A stretch of DNA of 64,000 bases from Amycolatopsis oliviviridis. Its GTDB lineage: Bacteria > Actinomycetota > Actinomycetes > Mycobacteriales > Pseudonocardiaceae. The notes under the pieces are model-generated. The model was not told where the DNA came from and ran no database searches. It saw only the letters and a list, made by a program, of their open reading frames with translations. The position numbers and the translations under genes were made by a program. How positions within the stretch are numbered: the stretch's first letter is position 1; each line of letters opens with the position of its first letter. The stretch lies in NCBI RefSeq assembly GCF_014654365.1, contig NZ_BNAY01000002.1, forward strand, positions 1,117,728-1,181,727, given 5' to 3'. This document shows positions 18,464 to 26,762 of this stretch, in pieces.

Positions 18464-20250
18464 GGGGCGACCGGGACCGAAAGCGAAGTCCCGCCCAGTT
18501 CGAAGGTCACCCGGGCACCGGGCGCGGGCAGCGCCGGGTCGAACATGTCCGCGTCGGTCCCGCCCAGCACGAGCGCCAGCCGGTGCCCGGCCGGGACGAC
18601 GTGGTCGAGACTGCTCAGCCGGAACGTCATCGTGTACGCCTTGCCGGGTTCCAGCGGCTCGCCCCGCCACAAGGACCGGTGATGGCCCAGGTCCGCCCAG
18701 CCGGTCGCGACGATCCGCTTGTCCACGCCGGTCAGATCCGCGACGGTGTCGAGGAAACATCCGGTGTCCGCGGCCGTTCCCGCGCCCCAGCAGGATCGGC
18801 TCGTCAGATCCTTGGTGCCCAGCGCGGGGAATTTCGTGTTCCGCACGGTCGCGGGACCGTAGTCGACCAGCACCGCGCCGAGCCGCGCGCTCGGCTTGTC
18901 GGAACGAGCGGTCACCGTCACGGTGGCGGTCCCGGCGATCCGGGTGTCCGCGCGCACGGGCTCACCCGCGAAAACGAGACGGTCCGGGGTGGCCTGCGAC
19001 GGGTTCTCCACCCACTGCGACGCCCCGCGCGCCGGGTCTTCGGTCACCGAAGCCGCACCCGGCGACGGACGGCTCGCCAGCCCGCCCGACACCGAAGGCC
19101 ACAAAGTGCGCGACTGCCCGGCAGGCGGCCAGCGGCGTTCATCGGCCCACCGGTCCGGGGTGTGCTCGATCCGGATCGCGGGTTCGGTCTCGACGCCGTT
19201 GCGGACGCCGAGCAGCCACCGGTCGAACCAGCGGTGCAGGGTCCGCACGAACAGCGACCGGTCGAGGTCGAACGGGTCGACGTGCGCCGCCTGGTGCAGC
19301 CACGCCTTACGCGGCACGCCGTACGCGTTCAGCGCCTCCCACCAGGGTCCGAACTGGATCGGGTTGACGTTGAGATCGTGGAAGCCCATCGACGCGAAAA
19401 CGCTTGCGCGCACCTTGCCGGTCTTCGCGACGTAGTCGAGCCCGCGCCAGTACTCGTTGAAGTTCCCGTCCGTGCCCGCGCGCCGCGCGCTGTCCTCCTC
19501 GAACGGCCGGCACAGCTTCTCGGCGCGCTCGTTGTACAGCCCCGGACCGCCGGCCCAGCCGAAGTACGCGCCGTCCGCGTTGTGCACCTCGTAGTACGAA
19601 CTGACCCCGGCGATCGGCACGATGGTCTTCAAACCGTCGATCCCGGACGCGGCCATCCCGATCGCCGTCGCCCCGTCCTGCGACTTCCCGATCGCGCCGA
19701 CCGAGCCGTTCGCCCAGCCCGCGCGGACCCGCTCCGGCCCGAACGGCGTCCGGAACGCGTTCGCGCGCCCGTTCAGCCAGTTCACGACCCCGTTGCCGGA
19801 GGCGACGTCGTCGAAACACCCGGACGAGCGATTCGTGCCTCCGACGTCGACCAGTACGACGGCGTATCCGCGCGGCACGAAGTAGTTGTCGTAGAAGAGC
19901 GGGAACTGCGACGGCGTGCCGTCGGGAAGGTAGGTCTTCGGCTGACGCTCGTTGCCGCGCCCGATCTTCTCGAAGTACGGGCTGACGTCCATGATCACCG
20001 GGACGCGTTGCCCGCGCGCCGCCGGTTCGGCCGGGCGGATGATGTCGGCGGCGACCCGGTCGACCCGGCCGTCCCGGTCGAGGTCCTGGCCGGTCTCCAC
20101 CCAGGCCGTCTCCCGGATGGCCTTCTCGTAGGAGAACACCGGTTCGCTGACGCCGTCCCGCAGGACGAACGCGGGCGGTGACGCGATGGCGGGCGCGGCG
20201 GTGAGCAGCAACGTCGCCACGACGGTGGCGGTCAAGGTCTTCAGCCCCAT
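18454..20250 (-). CDS. Secreted Xaa-Pro dipeptidyl-peptidase (S15/CocE-like)
   Basis: 598 residues from the ATG at 20250 with a Sec signal (TLTATVVATLLLTAAPAIAS). The S15/CocE catalytic domain shows PVIMDVSPYFEKIGRGNERQ, YAVVLVDVGGTNRSSGCFDD and the nucleophile region SVGAIGKSQDGATAIGMAAS. A helical cap follows, then the AAHVDPFDL region where the His is expected, and a C-terminal PepX-type beta domain (about 390-598). It would act outside the cell on N-terminal X-Pro dipeptides or on esters. The nucleophile motif is GKSQDG rather than the common GxSYxG. The last codons fall inside a family C repeat. Confidence 0.88.
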   Translation of the reverse strand: MGLKTLTATVVATLLLTAAPAIASPPAFVLRDGVSEPVFSYEKAIRETAWVETGQDLDRDGRVDRVAADIIRPAEPAARGQRVPVIMDVSPYFEKIGRGNERQPKTYLPDGTPSQFPLFYDNYFVPRGYAVVLVDVGGTNRSSGCFDDVASGNGVVNWLNGRANAFRTPFGPERVRAGWANGSVGAIGKSQDGATAIGMAASGIDGLKTIVPIAGVSSYYEVHNADGAYFGWAGGPGLYNERAEKLCRPFEEDSARRAGTDGNFNEYWRGLDYVAKTGKVRASVFASMGFHDLNVNPIQFGPWWEALNAYGVPRKAWLHQAAHVDPFDLDRSLFVRTLHRWFDRWLLGVRNGVETEPAIRIEHTPDRWADERRWPPAGQSRTLWPSVSGGLASRPSPGAASVTEDPARGASQWVENPSQATPDRLVFAGEPVRADTRIAGTATVTVTARSDKPSARLGAVLVDYGPATVRNTKFPALGTKDLTSRSCWGAGTAADTGCFLDTVADLTGVDKRIVATGWADLGHHRSLWRGEPLEPGKAYTMTFRLSSLDHVVPAGHRLALVLGGTDADMFDPALPAPGARVTFELGGTSLSVPVAPRV

Positions 20251-20323
20251 CGTCCGAGTATCGCTTACAGAACCCGAACATTTCCCCCACATTCCTCGTA
20301 CCCGCCCGCGCGACGCTCTTCGC

Positions 20324-20695
20324 ATGCTGAAACACACCATCGCCGTCTGCCTCACCGCGGCAGGTCTCGTCGCCCTCGCCCCCGCCGCCTCGGCGCAGAC
20401 CGCGCCGATCACGCTCAGTCCCGAAGAGTCGCAGCAGCTGTGTGCCGAATGGCTGCCCAAGCTCACCGAGCGCACCACGAAGCTCACCGACCGCATCAAC
20501 GGCGGCCCCGAGGTCCGCGGTTCCGTCGCGAACCTCAAGGCCAGGGCCGAAGACCAGCGCAAGAAGAACCACAACGACACCGCGGACAGGCTTCAGAAGC
20601 GGGCCAACAAGCGCAGCGGTCGGCTTCCCGAACTCGCCGCCGCGAAGCAGAAGCTGGACGCCTTCGCGGGCGCGCACTGCAAGGCGGGCAAGTGA
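20324..20695 (+). CDS. Small secreted protein, hypothetical
   Basis: 123 residues. A Sec signal (MLKHTIAVCLTAAGLVALAP, cleavage after ASA) is followed by a charged, helical mature region of about 97 residues with two cysteines (QQLCAEWLPKL and GAHCKAGK) that could bridge its ends. No family is recognised. It is divergent from the S15 peptidase gene and overlaps the lipoprotein gene after it as GTGA. Confidence 0.8.
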   Translation: MLKHTIAVCLTAAGLVALAPAASAQTAPITLSPEESQQLCAEWLPKLTERTTKLTDRINGGPEVRGSVANLKARAEDQRKKNHNDTADRLQKRANKRSGRLPELAAAKQKLDAFAGAHCKAGK

Positions 20696-20880
20696 AACGC
20701 CTCCTGGCCGCGGCCCTGACCTCGCTCGCGCTGTTCGGCGCGGCGGCGTGCACCGACGAGAAACCGGCGTCGAGCTCAGCGCCGGGTTCGACACCAGGCT
20801 CGACGCCGGGCGAGCTGAGCGATGTCCAGCGCACCCTCGACTCGATCGAGCAGGACATGGCCGACGACCCGGCCCCGTGA
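20692..20880 (+). CDS. Small lipoprotein, hypothetical
   Basis: 62 residues. A lipoprotein signal ends in FGAAACTDE, leaving a mature peptide of about 43 residues rich in Ser/Pro/Gly with an acidic helical end (LSDVQRTLDSIEQDMADD). Its GTG overlaps the stop of the secreted-protein gene, so they are translationally coupled. A response regulator gene begins 12 bp later. These two exported products may be co-expressed with that two-component system, but their role is unknown. Confidence 0.75.
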   Translation: MKRLLAAALTSLALFGAAACTDEKPASSSAPGSTPGSTPGELSDVQRTLDSIEQDMADDPAP

Positions 20881-20892
20881 CAGGATCTGCCG

Positions 20893-21582
20893 GTGACGAC
20901 ACAACCGGGACGCGGGCTGGTGCTGGTCGTCGAGGACGACCCCGCGATCGCCGAACTCGCCACGCTGTACCTGCGGCGGGACGGGTTCGGCGTCCAGGTC
21001 GAAGCGGACGGCGGGGCGGCGCTGGCCACGATCCGGCGGCTGCGCCCGGTCGCGATCGTCCTCGACATCGGACTGTCCGGAATGGACGGTATCGAGATCT
21101 GCCGGACGCTGCGCGCGGACGGCGACTGGACGCCGGTGCTGTTCGTGACCGCCCGCGACGACGAACTGGACCGCTTGCTGGGCCTGGAGATCGGCGCGGA
21201 CGACTACCTGACGAAACCGTTCAGCCCGCGTGAGCTCTCGGCCAGGGTCCGGACCGTCCTGCGCCGCGCCGCCGGAGCGGCACCGCCCGCCGAGACCTAC
21301 GCGGCGGGCGGTGTCCGCGTCGACGTCACCCAGCGCCGCGTCTGGGCCGCCGACACCGAGGTCACGCTGACGTCGACCGAGTTCGACCTGCTCACCCATC
21401 TGGTGAAACGGCCCGGTCAGGTGTTCAGCCGCGAGCAGCTGCTCAGTTCCGTCTGGGGCTACGCGGCGTCGGCGGGAACACGGACCGTCGACGTCCACAT
21501 CGCCCAGCTGCGCGGGAAACTGGGCGGCCACAGTCCGATCAGGACGGTCCGCGGGATCGGCTACGCGGCGGACGCCGGATGA
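20893..21582 (+). CDS. OmpR-family response regulator
   Basis: 229 residues from a GTG. The receiver domain has VVEDDP, the phosphorylation Asp in IVLDIGLSGMDG and the Lys in DDYLTKPFSPREL. The C-terminal winged helix is of the Trans_reg_C type (EVTLTSTEFDLLTHLVKRPG, then VDVHIAQLRGKLGGHSPIRT). It overlaps the kinase gene by 4 bp. Confidence 0.95.
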   Translation: MTTQPGRGLVLVVEDDPAIAELATLYLRRDGFGVQVEADGGAALATIRRLRPVAIVLDIGLSGMDGIEICRTLRADGDWTPVLFVTARDDELDRLLGLEIGADDYLTKPFSPRELSARVRTVLRRAAGAAPPAETYAAGGVRVDVTQRRVWAADTEVTLTSTEFDLLTHLVKRPGQVFSREQLLSSVWGYAASAGTRTVDVHIAQLRGKLGGHSPIRTVRGIGYAADAG

Positions 21583-22928
21583 GGCGTACGTCGCTCGCGC
21601 TGCGGATCACCGTGGTGTGCCTGGCGATCGCCGCGGTCGCGGTGGTGGTCGCCGGGCTGGTCGCGGCCCGGCTCATCCGCACCACCGGGACCGACGTGCT
21701 CCGGCAATCGCTCGCGGCGCAGGCCGACGTGGTCGCGAGCCAGCTCGACGAGACCGGGATCGGCAACCGGCTCGGTATCGGCAAGGCCGCGGAAGTCGTT
21801 CGAGGGCAAGGGATCGACGTCGTCGTCCGCCGCCCGAACGGCACACTCGACGGCGCCGGGACGGTCGCGGCCATCGCAGCGACGAAGGCAGGATTCACTC
21901 GCTCGGGCACTGTGGTCGTCGAAGGTCAGCAGTACCTCGTCGAGGGCCGCGCCGTCGGCGCGAAGGGCGCCGCGTTCGCGCTCGTCCAATCGGCCGAGCT
22001 CGGCGAGGCACGCGGACGGATGCTGGTACGCAACACCGTCTTCGCGCTCGGCGCCGGTCTGGCGGTCGCCGCGATCGCGGGGCTGGTGCTGAGCCGGATG
22101 CTCTCGCGGCCGCTGCGCCGGGCCGCGTCGGTGGCGAACGGCATGCGCTCCGGACGCCGTGACCTGCGCGTTCCGGTCGAAGGACCGTCCGAGGTCGCGG
22201 ACGTGGCGAAGTCGGTCAACGAACTCGCCGACGCGCTCCAGTACAGCGAGGGGCGGCAGCGCGAGTTCCTGCTTTCGGTGTCGCACGAGCTGCGGACGCC
22301 GCTGACCGCCGTCACCGGGTTCGCCGAGGCGATCGGTGACGGCGTGGCCGAAGGCGAGGACGCGCGCCGAGCCGGGCAGACCATCCACCGCGAGGCGGCC
22401 CGGCTGGAGCGCCTGGTCAGCGACCTGCTGGAGCTGGCGAGGCTCGGTGCCGACGAGTTCCGGCTCGACCCCGCCCGTCTCGACCTCGCCGCGCTGGTCG
22501 GCGAATGCGCCGACGTCTGGCGGCTGCGGTGCGCGCGGCAGAACGTCACGCTGCTGGTCGAGCGGCCTTCCGGCGAGGTTCCGGTCATCGCCGATCCGCG
22601 GCGGCTCCGCCAGGTCGTCGACGGGCTGGCCGAGAACGCGCTGCGTGTGACCCCGGCGGGCGCGCCGATCATGTTCTCCCTGGTGGCCGCCGAGGGGCAG
22701 GCGCGGCTGTCGGTGCGGGACGGCGGTCCCGGCCTGGCGCCGGAGGACTATCCGGTCGCGTTCGAACGCGGTGTGCTGAACAAGCGGTACCGCGGCAGCC
22801 GTCCGGTCGGTTCGGGGATCGGGCTCGCGCTGGCCCACGGCCTGGTCACCCGCATGGGCGGGACGCTCACGGCCGGTCCGGCGCCGGAAGGCGGCGCGGC
22901 GTTCACCGTCGCGTTCCGGCTAGGGTGA
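21579..22928 (+). CDS. HAMP-domain sensor histidine kinase
   Basis: 449 residues. The first transmembrane helix (ITVVCLAIAAVAVVVAGLVA) is followed by an extracellular sensor region (about 30-145), a second helix (FALGAGLAVAAIAGLVLSRM), HAMP, the HisKA phosphoacceptor box (FLLSVSHELRTPLTAVTGFA) and a HATPase domain (GLAENALRVTP, VRDGGPGL and GSGIGLALAHGLV). It pairs with the response regulator just upstream. The LysR gene begins 4 bp after its stop, so the three may share a transcript. Confidence 0.94.
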   Translation: MRRTSLALRITVVCLAIAAVAVVVAGLVAARLIRTTGTDVLRQSLAAQADVVASQLDETGIGNRLGIGKAAEVVRGQGIDVVVRRPNGTLDGAGTVAAIAATKAGFTRSGTVVVEGQQYLVEGRAVGAKGAAFALVQSAELGEARGRMLVRNTVFALGAGLAVAAIAGLVLSRMLSRPLRRAASVANGMRSGRRDLRVPVEGPSEVADVAKSVNELADALQYSEGRQREFLLSVSHELRTPLTAVTGFAEAIGDGVAEGEDARRAGQTIHREAARLERLVSDLLELARLGADEFRLDPARLDLAALVGECADVWRLRCARQNVTLLVERPSGEVPVIADPRRLRQVVDGLAENALRVTPAGAPIMFSLVAAEGQARLSVRDGGPGLAPEDYPVAFERGVLNKRYRGSRPVGSGIGLALAHGLVTRMGGTLTAGPAPEGGAAFTVAFRLG

Positions 22929-22932
22929 TCAC

Positions 22933-23841
22933 GTGGAGATGTTGCACCTGCGGTACTTCGTGGCCGTCGCCGAGGAACTGAACTTCTCCCAGGCGGCCCG
23001 GAAACTGCACATGGCCGCCTCCCCGCTGAGCCAGCGGATCAAGGATCTCGAACACGAGCTCGGCCACCGGCTGTTCGACCGCAGCACGCATCACGTCACG
23101 CTCACCGCGGCGGGTTCCGCGCTGCTGCCGATCGCGCGGGACGTCCTCGACCAGGTCAACGCGATTCCCTGGCGGCTGCAGGAAGCGGTGAAACCGCGGC
23201 GGAGCACCGTGTTCGTCGGCATGCCCGCCGGGGTGCACCCGGCGCTGCGGGAACGCGTCAAACAGCTCGAAGAACGCTGTCACGACCGGTTCGAACTCAA
23301 ACGCTGGCCGGGGACGACGCCGGATCTGGTCGCCGCGGTCCACGAGGGCAAACTCGCGTTGTCGCTGGTCCGGATGCCCGTCACCGATCCCGCTCTGGAG
23401 TTCGTCCCGGTGCAGGTCGAGCGGCTCGGCGCCGTCGTGCCCGCCGACAGGTTCGACGGCCGGGAAACGGTGGGCATCGCCGAATTGAGTGACCTTTCCT
23501 ACATCCCGTCCGCTTCGGAAAGCATTCCCGCTTATTCGGACGACATGGACCGGAAATTATCGAACGCGGGAATCAAGAAAAGACTCAAAGTCGGCGGAAC
23601 CGAGTATTCGGGCATTTCCGAACTGGTGGCGAACGGTTCGTCGTTCTCGATCACGATGCTCGATCCGGCCAGCCCGATGCATCTGTTCCTGGTCGACGGC
23701 GCCACCATCCTGCCGTTCGCCGATTTCCGGCCCCAACTGGAGACCGCCCTGGTCTGGCGCCGCGATCGCGCGGAAGACGGCGACCTCGCCGAGCTGGTCG
23801 CCGGGGTCCGCGAGATCTTCGCCGAACCGCTCTCGACGTAG
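22933..23841 (+). CDS. LysR family transcriptional regulator
   Basis: 302 residues. The N-terminal helix-turn-helix is typical: HLRYFVAVAEELNFSQAARK, then SPLSQRIKDLEHELGHRLFD. A periplasmic-binding-like effector domain follows (about 90-295). It starts 4 bp after a histidine kinase gene, with an AGGGTGAT ribosome site, and lies just upstream of the five-gene CoA operon at 24079. A perfect palindrome lies in that gap (23971-23999). LysR control of the operon is the natural hypothesis, although LysR genes are more often divergent from their targets. Confidence 0.93.
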   Translation: MEMLHLRYFVAVAEELNFSQAARKLHMAASPLSQRIKDLEHELGHRLFDRSTHHVTLTAAGSALLPIARDVLDQVNAIPWRLQEAVKPRRSTVFVGMPAGVHPALRERVKQLEERCHDRFELKRWPGTTPDLVAAVHEGKLALSLVRMPVTDPALEFVPVQVERLGAVVPADRFDGRETVGIAELSDLSYIPSASESIPAYSDDMDRKLSNAGIKKRLKVGGTEYSGISELVANGSSFSITMLDPASPMHLFLVDGATILPFADFRPQLETALVWRRDRAEDGDLAELVAGVREIFAEPLST

Positions 23842-23871
23842 CGAGCAACCGCTCACCTCTCGCCTCGGCCA

Positions 23872-23927
23872 GGGTGGTCGTGAGTGGTAAGTGACGTTAG
23901 AACGACACTTACCACTCACGACCACCC
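23872..23927. terminator. Long hairpin after lysR (repeat family B)
   Basis: Perfect 22-base arms (23872-23893 and 23906-23927; core GTCGTGAGTGGTAAGTG) enclose a 12-base loop that itself contains CGTT/AACG. It follows the LysR stop by 30 bp and probably ends that transcript. Related sequence recurs at 58391-58570. Confidence 0.8.
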
Positions 23928-23970
23928 CGACCCACGCACTCCTGCACTCTTCCAACAATTCGGACTATAA

Positions 23971-23999
23971 ATGGTATGACCACCGCGGTCATACCATTC
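23971..23999. promoter_or_regulatory. 29-bp operator-like palindrome upstream of the CoA operon
   Basis: AATGGTATGACC and GGTCATACCATT are perfect reverse complements around ACCGC, 80 bp before the first gene of the operon. The site contains both a T-N11-A type core (LysR) and a TGGT..ACCA layout (GntR/FadR-like). Which protein binds is not evident from sequence. Confidence 0.7.
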
Positions 24000-24078
24000 T
24001 TCGTTTCTTGATCATTCCCTTTCCCGCTATTCGCGCCTAACTTCGGTTGTAGAGCGAACAACGGCGAAGGGAAGCAAA

Positions 24079-25236
24079 ATGACGGACCACGCCACGGGAC
24101 CACTGGACGGCGTTCGCGTGATCGACCTTTCGACGGTCGTCATGGGCCCGTACGCCGCGCAGATCCTCGGCGACCTCGGCGCCGACGTGATCAAGATCGA
24201 GTCCCCCGCCGACACCGTGCGGGTGGGCAAGTTCCGCACGACGCCGGGGATGACGCCGCTCAACCTGAACGTCAACCGCAACAAGCGCAGCGTCGCCCTC
24301 AACCTCAAGGACGAGGAGCAGCGCGAACAGGCGCTCAAGCTGATCGACACCGCCGACGTGCTGATCACGAACATGCGCCCGGGCGCGCTGAGCAGGCTAG
24401 GGATGAACTACGCCGACGTCGCCGCGCGCAACCCCGGCCTGGTCTACGCCCACGCGCAGGGCTTCCGCGGCGACTCCGACCGCGCCGGTCACGCCGCTTA
24501 CGACGAGACCGTGCAGGCGTCGTCCGGGCTGGTCGACGTCGCGAACCGCGCGCTGGGCAGGCCGGTCTACCTGCCGACGATCATCGGCGACAAGGTCTCC
24601 TCCCTGACCATCGCCTACACCGTGCTGGCCGCGCTGGTGCACCGGGACAAGACCGGCGAAGGGCAGCGGGTCGAGATCCCGATGACCGACACGCTGATCG
24701 CGTTCAACCTGGTCGAGCACCTCGCCGGGCACGTGTTCGAGCCCGCGGAGAGCCCGACCGGCTTCGGTCCCTCGATGAACCCCGGGCACCAGGCCGTGCA
24801 CACCAAGGACGGCATGGCCTGCGTGATCCCCTACAACCCGCAGAACTTCCGCGACTTCTTCCACGCCGCCGGTCGGCCGGAACTGGCCGAGGACCCGCGG
24901 GTCAACGGCGACGCGATCGACGGCGCGGACCACGAGGCACTGGCCGCGATGATCGCCGAATGCGCTCCGGCGCTGACCACCGACGAGTGGACCGAGGTCT
25001 GCGCGAAGCACAGCATCCCGATGGCCCCGGTCCTCGAACTGGACAAGGCGCAGGACGACGAATACGTCCGCGACGGTCATCTGCTCGACGTCGTCGAGCA
25101 CCCGAGCGAGGGCTCGATCCGCACCATCGGCATCCCGGTGAAGTTCTCCGCGACCCCCGGTTCCGTCCGGCGCCTGGCTCCGCTGCCGGGCCAGGACACC
25201 GAAGACGTCCTGCGCGAACTCGCCGCTGCGAACTGA
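24079..25236 (+). CDS. Class III (CaiB/BaiF) CoA-transferase
   Basis: 385 residues. Class III CoA-transferases move CoA between carboxylic acids through a mixed anhydride on an Asp. The N-terminus LDGVRVIDLSTVVMGPYAAQ and GADVIKIESP, NVNRNKRSVALNL and RPGALSRLGMNY are family landmarks; the catalytic Asp is expected in the region near residue 155-175. It is the first gene of an operon with enoyl-CoA hydratase, acetoacetate decarboxylase, a 3-hydroxyacyl dehydrogenase and an acyl-CoA dehydrogenase. Here it most likely activates the incoming acid, possibly using the pathway's own 3-keto thioester as donor. The substrate is unknown. Confidence 0.92.
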   Translation: MTDHATGPLDGVRVIDLSTVVMGPYAAQILGDLGADVIKIESPADTVRVGKFRTTPGMTPLNLNVNRNKRSVALNLKDEEQREQALKLIDTADVLITNMRPGALSRLGMNYADVAARNPGLVYAHAQGFRGDSDRAGHAAYDETVQASSGLVDVANRALGRPVYLPTIIGDKVSSLTIAYTVLAALVHRDKTGEGQRVEIPMTDTLIAFNLVEHLAGHVFEPAESPTGFGPSMNPGHQAVHTKDGMACVIPYNPQNFRDFFHAAGRPELAEDPRVNGDAIDGADHEALAAMIAECAPALTTDEWTEVCAKHSIPMAPVLELDKAQDDEYVRDGHLLDVVEHPSEGSIRTIGIPVKFSATPGSVRRLAPLPGQDTEDVLRELAAAN

Positions 25237-25246
25237 GGAAAGAACC

Positions 25247-26014
25247 ATGAGCACCAACGAAGTAAGGACAGAACGGGTCGGCACCACACTGCTGATCACG
25301 ATCGACCGGCCGCGGGCCCGCAACGCGGTGAACGCCGCCGTCGCGGCCGGTCTCGCGGAAGCGCTCGACCTCCTGGAATCCGATCCGGGCCTGCGGGCCG
25401 GGGTCCTGACCGGCGCGGACGGCTCGTTCAGCGCCGGAATGGACCTCAAGGCGGCGCTGAAGGGCGAGTCGCCGGAGATCCCCGGCCGCGGGTTCGGCGG
25501 GCTGACCGAGGCCGAACTGTCGAAACCGCTGATCGCGGCCGTCGAAGGCTGGGCCATGGGCGGCGGGTTCGAACTGGCGCTGGGCTGCGATCTGATCGTC
25601 GCCGCCGAGGACGCGAAGTTCGGGCTGCCCGAGGTGAAGCGCGGGCTGATCGCCGCGGGCGGTGGCGTGATCCGGCTGCCGAAGCGGATCCCGCATCACC
25701 TGGCGATGGAGTTCCTGCTCACCGGCGAACCGATCGGCGCCGAGCGCGCAGGGCAGCTGGGCCTGGTGAACCGGGTCGTCCCGGCAGGCGAGGCCGCCGC
25801 GGTCGCCTTGCAACTGGCCGACCACGTCGCCGCCAACGCTCCCCTGGCGCTGGCCCTGGTCAAGAAGATCGTCCGCGCGGCGGACGGCGTCCCCGACGCG
25901 CAAGCGTTTGCCTCCCAGCGTTCGGCGATGCCGGCGCTGATGAAGTCGGCCGACGTCCGCGAGGGCATGCAGGCCTTCGCCGAACGCCGCGCTCCTCAGT
26001 GGACCGGTGAGTGA
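25247..26014 (+). CDS. Enoyl-CoA hydratase/isomerase (crotonase) family protein
   Basis: 255 residues. The crotonase fold shows the oxyanion-hole segments FSAGMDLKAALKG and EGWAMGGGFELALGCDLIVA, and an acidic residue in KFGLPEVKRGLIAAGG where hydratases carry a catalytic Glu. The other catalytic Glu (around residue 110 in rat ECH) is not obvious, so dehydration/hydration or isomerisation are both possible. It begins 10 bp after the CoA-transferase with AGGAAAG upstream. In the operon it would hydrate the 2-enoyl-CoA made by the acyl-CoA dehydrogenase. Confidence 0.92.
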   Translation: MSTNEVRTERVGTTLLITIDRPRARNAVNAAVAAGLAEALDLLESDPGLRAGVLTGADGSFSAGMDLKAALKGESPEIPGRGFGGLTEAELSKPLIAAVEGWAMGGGFELALGCDLIVAAEDAKFGLPEVKRGLIAAGGGVIRLPKRIPHHLAMEFLLTGEPIGAERAGQLGLVNRVVPAGEAAAVALQLADHVAANAPLALALVKKIVRAADGVPDAQAFASQRSAMPALMKSADVREGMQAFAERRAPQWTGE

Positions 26015-26015
26015 A

Positions 26016-26762
26016 ATGAAGCAGCAAGAGGTCCTCCGGCACGTGACCACCCCGCTCACGAACCCGGCGTACGCGCCGGTCGTGCCCCGGTTCACGAACC
26101 GCGAGTACCTGAACATCGTCTACCGCACCGACGCCGACGCCCTGCGCGCCGTCGTCCCGGAGCCCCTGGAAATCGACGAGCCGCTGGTGCGGTTCGAGGT
26201 GATGAAGATGGGCGACGTCAGCGCTTACGGGCCCTACACCGAGTCCGGGCAGGCGATCCCGGTGAGCTTCGAGGGCGAACGCGGCGAATACCTGCACGCG
26301 ATGTACCTCGACAACTTCCCGGCCACCGCGTCCGGCCGCGAGATCAGCGCCTACCCGAAGACCATCGGCTCGCCGAAGCTGTTCGCCGAGAACGGCGCGC
26401 TCGTCGGGACACTCGACTACGGCAGCCAACGGGTCGCGACCGCGACCATGGGCTACAAGCACCACCGGCTGGACGTCCGCGAGGCCGAAGCGCAGATCAC
26501 CGTGCCGACGTTCATGCTCAAGACCATCCCGGACTACGACGGTTCGCCGCGGATCTTCGAACTGGTCCGCACCGAGATCACCGACGTGGTGGTCAAGGAA
26601 GCGTGGACCGGACCCGCGCGGCTGCAGCTGTTCCAGCACGTCCTGGCCCCGCTCGCCGATCTCCCGGTGCTGGAGGTCGTCTCCGCGAGCCACATCCTCA
26701 CCGACCTGACGCTCGCCCCGGTCAAGCCGGTCTTCGACTACCTGAAGGGAGCACGGTCATGA
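26016..26762 (+). CDS. adc: Acetoacetate decarboxylase
   Basis: About 248 residues from the ATG at 26016 (GGTGAG upstream; an in-frame GTG at 26007 overlaps the previous stop). It closely matches clostridial Adc as I recall it: EISAYPKTIGSPKL, VGTLDYGSQRVATATMGYKH, MLKTIPDYDGSPRIFEL and EAWTGPARLQLFQHVLAPL. The Schiff-base Lys (K115 of the clostridial enzyme) is kept in AYPK, but the neighbouring K116 is Thr here. The reaction is acetoacetate, or a related 3-keto acid, to a ketone plus CO2. Finding it between beta-oxidation genes implies that a free 3-keto acid is made in this operon. Confidence 0.92.
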   Translation: MKQQEVLRHVTTPLTNPAYAPVVPRFTNREYLNIVYRTDADALRAVVPEPLEIDEPLVRFEVMKMGDVSAYGPYTESGQAIPVSFEGERGEYLHAMYLDNFPATASGREISAYPKTIGSPKLFAENGALVGTLDYGSQRVATATMGYKHHRLDVREAEAQITVPTFMLKTIPDYDGSPRIFELVRTEITDVVVKEAWTGPARLQLFQHVLAPLADLPVLEVVSASHILTDLTLAPVKPVFDYLKGARS

